This document shows, in pieces, positions 49,001-57,633 of a stretch of DNA of 64,000 nucleotides (positions within the stretch are counted from its first letter, which is position 1; every line of letters starts with the position of its first letter). Below the pieces are notes generated by a model. The model made no database searches. It had not been told where the DNA came from and saw only the letters and a list, made by a program, of their open reading frames with translations. The stretch comes from G965276765 sp965276825 (lineage in GTDB: Bacteria > Actinomycetota > Acidimicrobiia > Acidimicrobiales > Palsa-688): contig OZ255630.1 in assembly GCA_965276825.1 (NCBI GenBank), forward strand, positions 2,232,001-2,296,000. The letters run 5' to 3'. The translations under genes were made by a program, and so were the position numbers.

Positions 49001-50677
49001 TCAGGCGGCGGGACCGTCGCCGAGGGTGACGGTGCCCGAACGGGCCTGGCCGGTGGCGGTCGTCCACCCGAGCGAGACCTTGTCCCCGGGGTGGTGACCG
49101 ACCAGCAGTTGGGTGAGCGACGCCGGCGTGGAGACCGTCTGACCCCCGAAGCTCGTGATCACGTCGCCGACGGCGAGCCCCACCCCCTGGGCGGCGGTGC
49201 CGCCGATCACCTTGGAGACCTGCGTGGTCGGCCCGGTGACGGCCTGGTTGGTGAAGCCCACGCCGAGGAAGGCGGTCGACCCGATGTGGATCCGGGACGA
49301 GCCCTGGTGGGCCTGGATCTGCCTGGCCAGGGTGACGGCCTTGTCGATGGGGATGGCGAAGCCCTGGGTCCCGCTGCTGAACGAGAAGCTCTGCGAGGCG
49401 GCGGTGTCGATCCCCACCACCTGGCCAGCGGCGTCGACCAGCGATCCGCCCGAGTCGCCTGCCTGGATGTTGGAGTTGGTCTGGATGAGACCGGTCAGCT
49501 GCTCGGACGTGCCGTTGCCCTGGTCGCTGGCGGTGATCGACTGGTTGAGCCCGGTGACCGCCCCGCCGGCGTGCGACGGGACACCCCCCCGACCGCCGGC
49601 GTTGCCGATGGCGACGACGGGCGTGCCGACCTTGACCGACGCCGCCGTGCCGATGCTGGCCGTGGCCAGCCCGGACGCGCTCTGCAGCTGGAGGAGGGCG
49701 ACGTCGTCGGACGCGTCGTACCCGACGACCGCCGCCTTGTACGTCTTGCCGTTGCCGATGTCCCTGGCCGTGATGGACGTGGAACCGTTGATCACGTGGT
49801 TGTTGGTGAGGATGAGCCCGTTGGCCGACAGGACGATGCCCGTGCCCGCCGCCTGGGCCTGCTGGTAGCTGAGATCGGTGTTGATGTCGACCAGGGCGGG
49901 CGCCACCTTTGCGGCGATGGCCGAGGTGTTGGCCGGTGCGCCCGCGCCGGCCGACGAGCCGGGGGAGCCGCCGGGGACCAGCGTGCTGGGGCCGGGGTTG
50001 GCGGGGCTGGGGTTGGCGGGCACCACCTGACCCGGGTTCCCGCCGAGCCCGGAGCTCCCGGAGCCCGAACCGCCGCCGAGCCCGGAGCCGCCGGACCCAG
50101 AGCCGCCCGACCCACCGGCGGCGGTCACCGAGGTCGAGTGCGGGAGGGTGCGGCCGATGCCGACGCCGGCGAGCACGGCGATGACCACGAGGACGGCCAG
50201 CACCCCGGCCCTGGCACCACCTCTGCGGGACGTCCTGGCCGCAGCCCACGGCGTCGCGCCGCTCGGGGCGGGCTGGTGCCAGCCCGATGCCGGAGGGGGC
50301 GCCCAGCCGCCTCCGGCCCAACCGGCCTGCCCGTAGGCGGGCTGGTCGGGTCCAGACGAGCCGTAGGGCGCGCCGTACCCGGCGGTGCCATAGCCGGGCT
50401 GACCGGGAGTCGGCTGGGGCCTGGCGCCCCCCTGACCGGGCTCACCCCACGGCGCCGGGCCGTAGCCCTGGGGTCCGTAAGACTGCGGGTCACGGGCTGG
50501 CCCCGTCGGTCCGGCGGCGGTGGGGTCGTCGGGGCGCGACGAGCCCCACGGCGACGGGGGGGCCTGCCGCGGTGGCTCGGGCCATGCGCTCGGCGGTGCC
50601 GGGCGCTCCGGCCCGGGCGACCACCACGCCTCTCCGGACTGCTCTGGACCTGGGGTGCTGCCTTCTGCTTCGCTCAT
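49001..50677 (-). CDS. htrA: HtrA/DegP-like trypsin-PDZ serine protease
   Basis: A 558-residue protein. A Pro/Gly/Tyr-rich cytoplasmic tail (1-150), one helix (157-175) and a Gly/Ser linker lead to a trypsin domain with H294 (TNNHVI), D325 (ASDDVALL) and S409 (QAGDSGGSLV). A PDZ domain follows ('GVGLAVGDVITSFGGQTV' is its core). It is an envelope quality-control protease. The long disordered tail is usual in actinobacterial HtrA/PepD. ATG 50677 is the start. The 271-base spacer to the next gene (50678-50948) shows no gene, only divergent promoter space. Confidence 0.92.
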   Translation of the reverse strand: MSEAEGSTPGPEQSGEAWWSPGPERPAPPSAWPEPPRQAPPSPWGSSRPDDPTAAGPTGPARDPQSYGPQGYGPAPWGEPGQGGARPQPTPGQPGYGTAGYGAPYGSSGPDQPAYGQAGWAGGGWAPPPASGWHQPAPSGATPWAAARTSRRGGARAGVLAVLVVIAVLAGVGIGRTLPHSTSVTAAGGSGGSGSGGSGLGGGSGSGSSGLGGNPGQVVPANPSPANPGPSTLVPGGSPGSSAGAGAPANTSAIAAKVAPALVDINTDLSYQQAQAAGTGIVLSANGLILTNNHVINGSTSITARDIGNGKTYKAAVVGYDASDDVALLQLQSASGLATASIGTAASVKVGTPVVAIGNAGGRGGVPSHAGGAVTGLNQSITASDQGNGTSEQLTGLIQTNSNIQAGDSGGSLVDAAGQVVGIDTAASQSFSFSSGTQGFAIPIDKAVTLARQIQAHQGSSRIHIGSTAFLGVGFTNQAVTGPTTQVSKVIGGTAAQGVGLAVGDVITSFGGQTVSTPASLTQLLVGHHPGDKVSLGWTTATGQARSGTVTLGDGPAA

Positions 50678-50948
50678 GTCTCCGTCTGCCGGTCACTCGG
50701 CTGCGACCCGGCCAATGCCTCCACGACCCAGTGAACGGTACCCACCTGAAGATCCGGTGAATCGGCACTGTGATGTTGCTGAGGCCCGCCGAGGGCCGCG
50801 AAACCGCAGGTCAGGCCGGGATGAGCGGGGTCCACAGGTCGGCGGGCTGCTCGACGCGGCGGGGCCTGGAGCGGACGTGGTCGCACCTTCGCGGCCGGCC
50901 CGGGCGATCGCGCTCAAGTGATCCCGGCGCCCCGCCGACAACCGAGCC

Positions 50949-51758
50949 ATGCCTCTGCGCCCTGCCCCCCGTGCGACCGAGCGACGAGGCCGCAGGCGAC
51001 TCGAGCACGTCGCGGCCGCGGCCCTGCTCATCGGATCGCTCGTGGCCGCCATCGGATCGCTCGCTCCCGCCACGGCCACGGCGGCCCTCGCCGCCGGTCA
51101 CGCCGACCGCGGGCACGTCCACCGTCACCTCGTGACACGGGTCCACGGCCGGGCGAGGGGCCACCGCCACGCCCACGTGGACGCGCGGTCCCACGGCCAC
51201 CATGGTGGCGCCCTCCTCGGCGATCCCGCGGCGTCCATCACCCCCGACGCCGCCTTCGACCAGCTGTGCCTGACGAGGGGCCACGCCCTGGCGTGCGACG
51301 TCGTCGCCCTGCGCTGGATCAACGTCGGCCGGGCCCGTGAGCACCTCGCGCCGATGGTCCCTCCCGGCGCGCTCCACTCGTGGTCGACGACGCGCCAGCT
51401 GCAGTGGGTCACCAACGCAGAGCGCGCCGCCCGTCGCCTGCCGTCGCTTCCCGACCGGGCGCCGCTCGATCACCTGGCCCTCGTCGGCGCCATGGAGGGC
51501 CGTGATCCGTCCGGGCCGGCCAACGCCACCTGGGGCTCCAACATCTCGTGGGGCTACACCACCGCCCTGGCGGCCGACTTCGGATGGATGTACGACGACG
51601 GGCCCCGCAGCCCGAACATCGATTGCGCGTCCGCCGGCGCGGTCGGCTGCTGGGGTCACCGGGCCAACGTCCTCGCGACCTGGCCCGGCTACCAGGGCGC
51701 GGCCGCCTACAGCGCCGGGGGCATCCTGGAGATGACCGAGCTCTTCGTCCAGAGGTAG
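50949..51758 (+). CDS. Secreted CAP-like protein with histidine-rich segment
   Basis: A 269-residue protein with a signal peptide (basic start, helix 20-47 ending TATAALA). Directly after it, residues 51-85 carry 11 His (GHVHRH, GHRHAH, SHGHH). The rest resembles a bacterial CAP/SCP domain: 'LRWINVGRAREHLAPM' and 'NAERAARRLPSL', and the C-terminal 'CWGHRANVLATWPG'. CAP domains are extracellular and of mixed function. The His run may bind Zn, Cu or Ni. Assignment to CAP rests on a few motifs. Confidence 0.7.
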   Translation: MPLRPAPRATERRGRRRLEHVAAAALLIGSLVAAIGSLAPATATAALAAGHADRGHVHRHLVTRVHGRARGHRHAHVDARSHGHHGGALLGDPAASITPDAAFDQLCLTRGHALACDVVALRWINVGRAREHLAPMVPPGALHSWSTTRQLQWVTNAERAARRLPSLPDRAPLDHLALVGAMEGRDPSGPANATWGSNISWGYTTALAADFGWMYDDGPRSPNIDCASAGAVGCWGHRANVLATWPGYQGAAAYSAGGILEMTELFVQR

Positions 51759-51771
51759 CGGGAGAGGTCGG

Positions 51772-51777
51772 TAGCCT
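51772..51777 (+). promoter_or_regulatory. Leaderless -10 box TAGCCT
   Basis: TAGCCT ends 6 bases before GTG 51784, the start of the metallophosphoesterase gene. Confidence 0.45.
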
Positions 51778-51783
51778 TCCCGG

Positions 51784-52608
51784 GTGCCTGCCACCGTGCT
51801 GGTCGTCTCGGACAGCCACCTGTCCGACCGCACGCCAGAAGCGGTGGCCAACTGGCGCCGCGTGGTCGACCACGTCGCCGAGGTGGCGCCCGACCTGGTG
51901 GTCCACCTCGGCGATGCCAGCCTCGACGGCGTCAACCGGCCGGAGGAGCTGGGTGACACCCGCGCCTGGCTCGACGAGCTGACCGCCCCGTGGCGGATCG
52001 TCCCTGGCAACCACGACGTCGGCGACACCCACGACGGCCGCCACGCCACCGCCGTCGACGCGCTCCACCTGGACCGGTGGACGCAGCGCTTCGGCCCCGA
52101 CTGGTGGTCGGTCGACGTGGCCGCATGGACCGTCGTCGGCCTCGACGCCCAGCTGCTCGGATCCGGCCTCGACGCCGAGGTCGAGCAGTGGACGTGGCTG
52201 GCGTCGACCCTCGACACCATCGACCCGGAGCGCCCGATGCTGCTCGCCGTCCACAAGCCGGTCGAGGTGGCGGAACCGGAGCTGGATGCGGCCCCCCGGC
52301 TGCGCTTCGTCCCGCCGGCGTCCCGTCGACGCCTCGCGGACCTGTGGGCGCGCCGCCGGGCGCCGGTGACCGTCAGCGGTCACGTCCACCAGGCGCGGGA
52401 CCTCGTCGTCGACGGTCGCCGCCACGTCTGGGCCCCGAGCACGTGGGGTGTGTTCACCGACGAGATGCAACCGAGCGTCGGGGAGAAGCGCTCCGGGATC
52501 ACGGCCCTGACCCTGTCCGCCGACGGCGGCATCGAGGTCGACTCCTACCGGCCCGACGGCCTGGCGCAGCTGACCATCGGCCTCGACACGCCCAACCCGT
52601 TCCTGTAG
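51784..52608 (+). CDS. Calcineurin-like metallophosphoesterase
   Basis: A 274-residue protein with the five metallophosphatase motifs in order: DSH ('VVSDSHLSDR'), GD ('HLGDASLDG'), GNHD ('IVPGNHDVGD'), VH ('LAVHKPVE') and GHVH ('VSGHVHQAR'). A di-metal phosphodiesterase or phosphatase in the cytoplasm; the CpdA-like form suggests a cyclic nucleotide or phospholipid substrate, unproven. The start GTG 51784 is backed by the TAGCCT box. It converges on the DUF1906 gene 19 bases away. Confidence 0.88.
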   Translation: MPATVLVVSDSHLSDRTPEAVANWRRVVDHVAEVAPDLVVHLGDASLDGVNRPEELGDTRAWLDELTAPWRIVPGNHDVGDTHDGRHATAVDALHLDRWTQRFGPDWWSVDVAAWTVVGLDAQLLGSGLDAEVEQWTWLASTLDTIDPERPMLLAVHKPVEVAEPELDAAPRLRFVPPASRRRLADLWARRRAPVTVSGHVHQARDLVVDGRRHVWAPSTWGVFTDEMQPSVGEKRSGITALTLSADGGIEVDSYRPDGLAQLTIGLDTPNPFL

Positions 52609-52627
52609 GGACGCCCTGCTCGACCGA

Positions 52628-55006
52628 TCAGGACGCGGCCGGCCCCCCGAACCAGGTGGTGGCGAAGTTGTAGACGTTGCCGGCCGACGTGGTCAGGAGG
52701 TAGCCGCGGCCCGCGGCACTCAGGGCGACGACCGGCGCGGGCAACCGACGCTGGGCGGTGGAGCCGAGGAACGGTGCGTCGAAGCCGTACACGTTGCCCT
52801 TCGCCGTGACCAACCAGAATCCGCCCGTCGCCGAATCCGCCGTGATCCCGGCGACCGACGCCGGCACGTAGCGTCCCCGCAGCGATCCCACGAACGGCGC
52901 ACGGAAGCCGTACACGTTGCCCTTGGCCGTCACCAACCGGTACCCCCCCGTGGTCGGGTCGGCGGCGATGCCCACCACCCCAGCGGGCAGGTACCGACCC
53001 CGCATCGACCCGAGGAACGGGGCGTCGAAGCCGTAGACGTTGCCCTTCGCGGTCACCAGCCAGTACCCGCCCGTCGCCGGGTCGGCCGCCATCCCCACCA
53101 CCGGCGCAGGGAGGTACCGCCCCTGCATCGACCCCAGGAACGGCGCGCCGTAGTGGTACACGTTGCCCCTGCTGGTGGTCATCCAGTAGCCGCGAGTGAC
53201 GGGATCGACGGCCGTCGCGACGATCGGGGCGGGCAGGCGGGTCGTGGCCGCCGAGCCGATGAACGGCGCGCCGTAGTGGTACACGTTGCCCCTGCTGGTG
53301 GTCATCCAGTAGCCACCAGTGGACGGATCCACCGCGGACGACACGATCGGCACGTAGGTGAAGTTGCCCCCCGTGCCGATGTTGCTCGTCCCCCCGCGCG
53401 TGCGGACGGTGACCGCCACCGATGCCGGCGTCTGGGGGGGCACGGTGGCGGTGAGCGAGCCGGAGGAGGTCACCTTCACGTTTCCGGCGGGCACGCCACC
53501 GAAGGCGACCGACGTCCGGCCCGGCACGAACGCGCTCCCCGAGACCCTGATGGTCCGCCCGACGGCGGCGCTCGACGGCGACAGCCCGTTCACCGCCGGC
53601 CGCTGGTTGCCGACCACCGGGGCCGCCACCCAGTCGAGGTCGACGTTCATGCCCACCCCACCCCACGTCTGGCTGGTGTTGCCCTGGTACTGCTTGATGC
53701 GGGTCTGGCCGGGGTATTCTGCGGTCGGGATGTAGCTCGACGAGGTGTCGGGCTCACCGTCCCACTGGGCGAAGTACAGGTAGTTGGGCGCGCCCGACGT
53801 TCCCCACAGGGGCGCCAGGTCCTGGTTGACCCCGGCGTCGGCCGATCCGTACACGCCCGAGGCGAAGCCGATGGAGGCGAGGGTGGCGGACCACGCCCGG
53901 ACGTAGCTGACCACCGCCGAGGAGCAGGCCGGGTTGTTGGTGTTCCACGCCTCCATGTCGTCGTAGATCGGGCTACCGGCGCCCATGCCGAGGGCCTCGG
54001 CCTGCTTGGCTGCGTCCTGGGCGGCGGCCGCGCCCTCCGCGGACGCCGACGACGGCGAGATCGCCGCCAGGCCACGCTGGTCTGCGCAGGAGGGCTGCAG
54101 CCCGACGTAGAGCGGGATCAGGTGCCAGCCCGACGCCACCTCGGTGTCGACCCAGGTGCTGTTCAAGGTGGCCGGCGTGGACACGCAGGCCTGATTGGCG
54201 CCCCCGATGTACACGCCGACGGCCCGGTAGGGCGACGACGCCCGCCACGCGGCCATGGCATCGGTGCTCGGCGTGTAGCACGTGTCGAAGCCCGGGCCGG
54301 TGTAGGAGACCGAGCCGATGCTGATCGGGCTCGGCGACGTCGCCGGCGCCGGCGCGGCCCGGCGGGCCAGTGCGGGCGTCACGGACGGACCCGCGAGCGA
54401 GGGCGCGGCGCCGGGCGATGACGCCCCTCCTGACGACACCGCACCTGATGACACCGCACCTGATGACACCGCCCGCATGCTGGCCAGCACGGTCCTGGCC
54501 GTCCCCGGGTCGGCACCCCACGAGATGGTGGCCAGGACGCCGGCCGCAGGGAAGGCCACGACATCGCGGTGCGACACATCCGGGTTGGGGTTGACCAGGG
54601 CCCGCTGCCCACCCACGGTGCCGGCGACGAGGTCGGAGCCTGCCACCTGGGCCGCGCCGTCGTAGGGCTGGAGAGCCACCGCCTCGGTCACCCCGACCAG
54701 CTCCGCAGGGCACGCCTGGGTGGCGCCCGGCGTCCCCTCGTACACCGCGTGGACGTCGAAGCGGACACACGTCGTGGGGCTGGCGGCCAGGTCGTCGACC
54801 GCCCACGAAGCCGGGACGGTCAGACGCTCCCCGTGGTAGGTCAACGTCTGCCAGCTCGCCGCGGCCTGCGCGGCGGCCGGTCCGGTGAGGCCGGCGACGA
54901 CGACGACCGAGGCGATCGCCGCCGGCACCACCGTCCGCCCCACCACCGTCCGCCCCACCACCGTGCGCCACGTGGATGTCCCTGATTGCCGGATCGCCCG
55001 AAGCAC
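52628..55006 (-). CDS. Secreted DUF1906 glycoside-hydrolase-like protein with six 41-residue propeller-type repeats
   Basis: A 792-residue exported protein. The signal helix ends about residue 48. An N-terminal domain follows, then a Ser/Ala linker made of 15-bp repeats. A DUF1906 domain (about 236-475) has 'TCYTPSTDAMAAW', 'GVYIGGANQACV' and the acidic 'PIYDDMEAWN'. An IPT/TIG domain (about 478-560) follows. Last come six 41-residue repeats, 'GGYWLVTAKGNVYGFDAPFL' type, probably forming a beta-propeller. DUF1906 is a GH25-like barrel, so cell-wall hydrolysis or binding is likely. GTG 55006 has a TACGCT box six bases upstream. Confidence 0.82.
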   Translation of the reverse strand: MLRAIRQSGTSTWRTVVGRTVVGRTVVPAAIASVVVVAGLTGPAAAQAAASWQTLTYHGERLTVPASWAVDDLAASPTTCVRFDVHAVYEGTPGATQACPAELVGVTEAVALQPYDGAAQVAGSDLVAGTVGGQRALVNPNPDVSHRDVVAFPAAGVLATISWGADPGTARTVLASMRAVSSGAVSSGAVSSGGASSPGAAPSLAGPSVTPALARRAAPAPATSPSPISIGSVSYTGPGFDTCYTPSTDAMAAWRASSPYRAVGVYIGGANQACVSTPATLNSTWVDTEVASGWHLIPLYVGLQPSCADQRGLAAISPSSASAEGAAAAQDAAKQAEALGMGAGSPIYDDMEAWNTNNPACSSAVVSYVRAWSATLASIGFASGVYGSADAGVNQDLAPLWGTSGAPNYLYFAQWDGEPDTSSSYIPTAEYPGQTRIKQYQGNTSQTWGGVGMNVDLDWVAAPVVGNQRPAVNGLSPSSAAVGRTIRVSGSAFVPGRTSVAFGGVPAGNVKVTSSGSLTATVPPQTPASVAVTVRTRGGTSNIGTGGNFTYVPIVSSAVDPSTGGYWMTTSRGNVYHYGAPFIGSAATTRLPAPIVATAVDPVTRGYWMTTSRGNVYHYGAPFLGSMQGRYLPAPVVGMAADPATGGYWLVTAKGNVYGFDAPFLGSMRGRYLPAGVVGIAADPTTGGYRLVTAKGNVYGFRAPFVGSLRGRYVPASVAGITADSATGGFWLVTAKGNVYGFDAPFLGSTAQRRLPAPVVALSAAGRGYLLTTSAGNVYNFATTWFGGPAAS
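52670..53290 (-). repeat. Coding tandem repeat, 123-bp period, six copies
   Basis: The phrase GTA[C/G]ACGTTGCC recurs at 52670, 52787, 52910, 53033, 53156 and 53279. Spacing is exactly 123 bases except the first interval (117). It encodes the 41-residue repeat at the C-terminus of the DUF1906 protein. Copies 2-4 are the most alike, suggesting recent duplication or conversion. Confidence 0.9.
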
Positions 55007-55012
55007 CGACGG

Positions 55013-55018
55013 AGCGTA
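55013..55018 (-). promoter_or_regulatory. Leaderless -10 box TACGCT for the DUF1906 gene
   Basis: On the minus strand TACGCT ends 6 bases before GTG 55006. Confidence 0.4.
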
Positions 55019-55054
55019 GCGAGCCCGACGTCACCGCGGAAGGCAGTGCCCCGA

Positions 55055-55070
55055 CCGACGGTAGCGTCGG
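55055..55070 (-). terminator. Small hairpin downstream of the SDR gene
   Basis: CCGACG and CGTCGG form a 6-bp stem with a four-base loop in the 124-base spacer between the SDR gene and the DUF1906 gene. It has no U-tract and is a weak candidate. Confidence 0.3.
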
Positions 55071-55130
55071 CACGTGACCGAGCGCGCCGTGGCCAACCGC
55101 ACCGCACCGCGGCGCTGAGGGTGGCCGGGC

Positions 55131-55865
55131 TCAGATGACCAGGCCGAGCCCACCGTCGACGAGGAGGGTGGCACCGGTCGCGTACGTGGTCGACACCAGC
55201 GCCACCACCGCGTCCGCGATGTCGTCGGCCTTCGCCACCCGTTGCAGAGGCGCCGCAGCCTCGACCGCCTCCCGCTGCGCCGCCCACGACGACGTCCAGG
55301 GCGTGGCCACCAGGCCGGGCGCCACGGCGTTGACCCGCACCCGTCCGCCGGCGTGCTTGGCGAGCAGCGTCGTCAGGTGGTCGAGGCCGGCCTTGGACAC
55401 GGCGTACGGCAGGGAGCTGCCGGTCTGGCGGATCCCGGCGAGGGAGGTGACCATCACGATCCAGCCGTCCGGGGACGCCCGCAGCATCGGGAGCGCCGCC
55501 TGGCTCACGAGGAACGTGCCGATCAGGTTGGTGCGCAGCACCCGCTCCCAGTGCTCGACGGTCACCGATGCGATGTCGGCGAGGGGCACGTCCACCGTCC
55601 GGCCGGCGTTGTTGACCAGCCCGTCGAGGCGACCCCACCGCTGCTCGGCCGCGCCGACCAGGGCGGCCGCGGTGGCCGGGTCGCCGATGTCGCCCCGGAC
55701 GTACACCGCGTCGGGCAGCTCGGCCGCGAGGCGCTCGCCGGCGTCGACCGAGGTGGCCGAGTTGACCACGACACCCGCGCCCAACCCGGCCAGCCGCCTG
55801 GCCGTCGCCTCGCCGATGCCGCTCGACGCTCCGGTGACGATCACCGCCTGTCCGCTCAGGTCCAC
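55131..55865 (-). CDS. Short-chain dehydrogenase/reductase
   Basis: A 244-residue classical SDR. The NAD(P) motif 'VIVTGASSGIGEATARRLA', 'NNAG' in 'GLVNNAGRTVD', active-site Ser in 'VMVTSLAGIRQTG', and 'YAVSKAGLDHL' (YxxxK) are all present, and it ends in 'GATLLVDGGLGLVI'. It oxidises or reduces an alcohol/ketone in the cytoplasm; the substrate is unknown. GTG 55865 gives the usual distance to the glycine motif, and GTG 55901 is an alternative. Confidence 0.88.
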   Translation of the reverse strand: MDLSGQAVIVTGASSGIGEATARRLAGLGAGVVVNSATSVDAGERLAAELPDAVYVRGDIGDPATAAALVGAAEQRWGRLDGLVNNAGRTVDVPLADIASVTVEHWERVLRTNLIGTFLVSQAALPMLRASPDGWIVMVTSLAGIRQTGSSLPYAVSKAGLDHLTTLLAKHAGGRVRVNAVAPGLVATPWTSSWAAQREAVEAAAPLQRVAKADDIADAVVALVSTTYATGATLLVDGGLGLVI

Positions 55866-55988
55866 GTCTGCCGCCCCTGGGGTCTCGGAGCCCGGGTCCA
55901 CTCCCGAGCCGACCGTTCCAGCCTGCCCGATCGGTCGGGCTCGCGCCCATCCGCGACCGGATCGCGCCGCCGCCCGTGGCACCCCCGG

Positions 55989-57545
55989 ATGATCGAGCCC
56001 GGCCCGTCGGCCCCCGCCGCCCCGCCCACCAGCGCCATCGGTCGACTCGACCACGTCGTGGGTGGGCCGGCCAGGCGGAGGGTGATCCTGCTGCTGGCCG
56101 CCGTGCTCGGTCTCCAGTCCGCGGACAGCGGCGCGATCGGGTCGCTGGCCGCGCCGATCGAAGGCGCCTTCCACGTCGGCGACACCGGTCTCGGACTGCT
56201 CGTCACGGTCAGCACGCTCGCCGGCGCGGTCGGGACGCTGCCCTTCGGGGTCCTGGCCGACCGGGTCCGACGGGTGCGCGTCCTCGAGGCCGCCGTCCTG
56301 GTCTGGGGCGCGGCCACGGTCGTGAGCGCCCTGTCGGTCTCCTTCGCCATGCTGCTGGTGGCTCGCGTCGCTCTCGGTGTGCTCGTCGCCGCCGCCGGTC
56401 CGTTCGTGGTGTCCCTGGCCGGCGACCTGTTCCCCGCCGACGAGCGGTCACGGCTGTTCGGCTTCGTGCTCACCGGGGAGCTGATCGGCGCCGGGTTCGG
56501 GATCGTCGTCGCCGGCGCGCTCTCGGGGCTGGTCGGTTGGCGCCCCGCCCTCGGCGTCCTCGCCCTGCCAGCGGTGGCGTTGGCGTGGGGCCTGCGCCGG
56601 AGCCTGCCCGAACCGGCCCGCGGCGGCCAGAGCGTCCTACAGATCGGCGCCTTGGTGGTGCCCGCCAGCACCGAGGACCGCGCGGCCCACCCGCCCGGGG
56701 CCGACGCGCCGCCCTCCCCCGCCGCCGAGGGCCCGAGCCTGGTCGAGATGGCCGCACAGGCCCACCACGTCGAGCCGGCGCCGGGCGTCGGGGCGCCCCC
56801 CGACGCCCGGGCCGGCCTGGTCGACTCCGCCCGCTACATCCTGAGCGTCCGGACCAACCTGGTGCTGATCGTGGCCTCTGGCCTCGGCTACTTCTTCCTG
56901 CAGGGCCTGGAGACCTTCGCCGAGCTCTACCTCAGGGACCGCTACGGCGTCAGCCAGGCCGTCGCCAGCGCCCTGTTCGTCGTGGTCGCCGCAGGGGCCG
57001 TGGCGGGCGTGCTGGTGAGCGGGCGCATCTCCGACCGGCGCATCCGCAGTGGTCACCCCGACGCCCGACCGCTGGTCGCCGGCGTCGCCTTCGTCGCCGC
57101 CGCGGTGCTCTTCCTGCCCGGTCTCGCCGCGCCCTCCCTCGCCGTCGCCGTACCGCTGTTCCTCGTCGCCGCAGCCGCCCTCGGCGCGATCAACCCTCCG
57201 CTCGACGCCGCCCGCCTCGACGTCATGCCGTCCACCATGTGGGGTCGGGCCGAGTCGGTCAGGACCGCGCTGCGGACCCTCCTGATGGGGAGCGCCCCGC
57301 TGCTCTTCGGGTTCGCCTCCCAGGCCTACGGAGGCGGCCAGGGCGGTCTGGCATCGGGCATCAACGCCACCGGCTCGTCCGCGTCAGCGGCGGCCGGCGC
57401 AGGTCTGGGCCGCGCCTTCGCCACCTTCACCATCCCGCTCCTCGTCGCCGGCGTCGTCCTCTTCGCCGCACGGCGCCGCTACGTCAGGGACGTGCTGGCG
57501 ACCGGACCGACGCAGGCGGGCACGCGGCGGCGCACCGGGAGCTGA
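55989..57545 (+). CDS. MFS transporter with hydrophilic central loop, paralogue of the 34579 transporter
   Basis: A 518-residue 12-helix transporter. 'GLLVTVSTLAGAVGTLPFGVLADRVRR' is the MFS signature. The loop between helices 6 and 7 (about residues 218-275) is shorter than in the paralogue but equally rich in Pro, Ala and charge. Matching segments include 'SARYILSVRTNLVLIVASGLGYFFLQGLETFAE' region and 'NPPLDAARLDVMPSTMWGRAE' region. It may be a lipid or drug exporter of the spinster type. The start ATG 55989 shows where the N-terminus of the 34579 protein should begin. Confidence 0.82.
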   Translation: MIEPGPSAPAAPPTSAIGRLDHVVGGPARRRVILLLAAVLGLQSADSGAIGSLAAPIEGAFHVGDTGLGLLVTVSTLAGAVGTLPFGVLADRVRRVRVLEAAVLVWGAATVVSALSVSFAMLLVARVALGVLVAAAGPFVVSLAGDLFPADERSRLFGFVLTGELIGAGFGIVVAGALSGLVGWRPALGVLALPAVALAWGLRRSLPEPARGGQSVLQIGALVVPASTEDRAAHPPGADAPPSPAAEGPSLVEMAAQAHHVEPAPGVGAPPDARAGLVDSARYILSVRTNLVLIVASGLGYFFLQGLETFAELYLRDRYGVSQAVASALFVVVAAGAVAGVLVSGRISDRRIRSGHPDARPLVAGVAFVAAAVLFLPGLAAPSLAVAVPLFLVAAAALGAINPPLDAARLDVMPSTMWGRAESVRTALRTLLMGSAPLLFGFASQAYGGGQGGLASGINATGSSASAAAGAGLGRAFATFTIPLLVAGVVLFAARRRYVRDVLATGPTQAGTRRRTGS

Positions 57546-57633
57546 CCCACCGACGTCGACACCCGAGGGCGGCGTCGGGCTCGATGTCGGATTTCCGCCA
57601 GCGCGGCTCCTCCGCACGCGCCAGGCTCGACCC

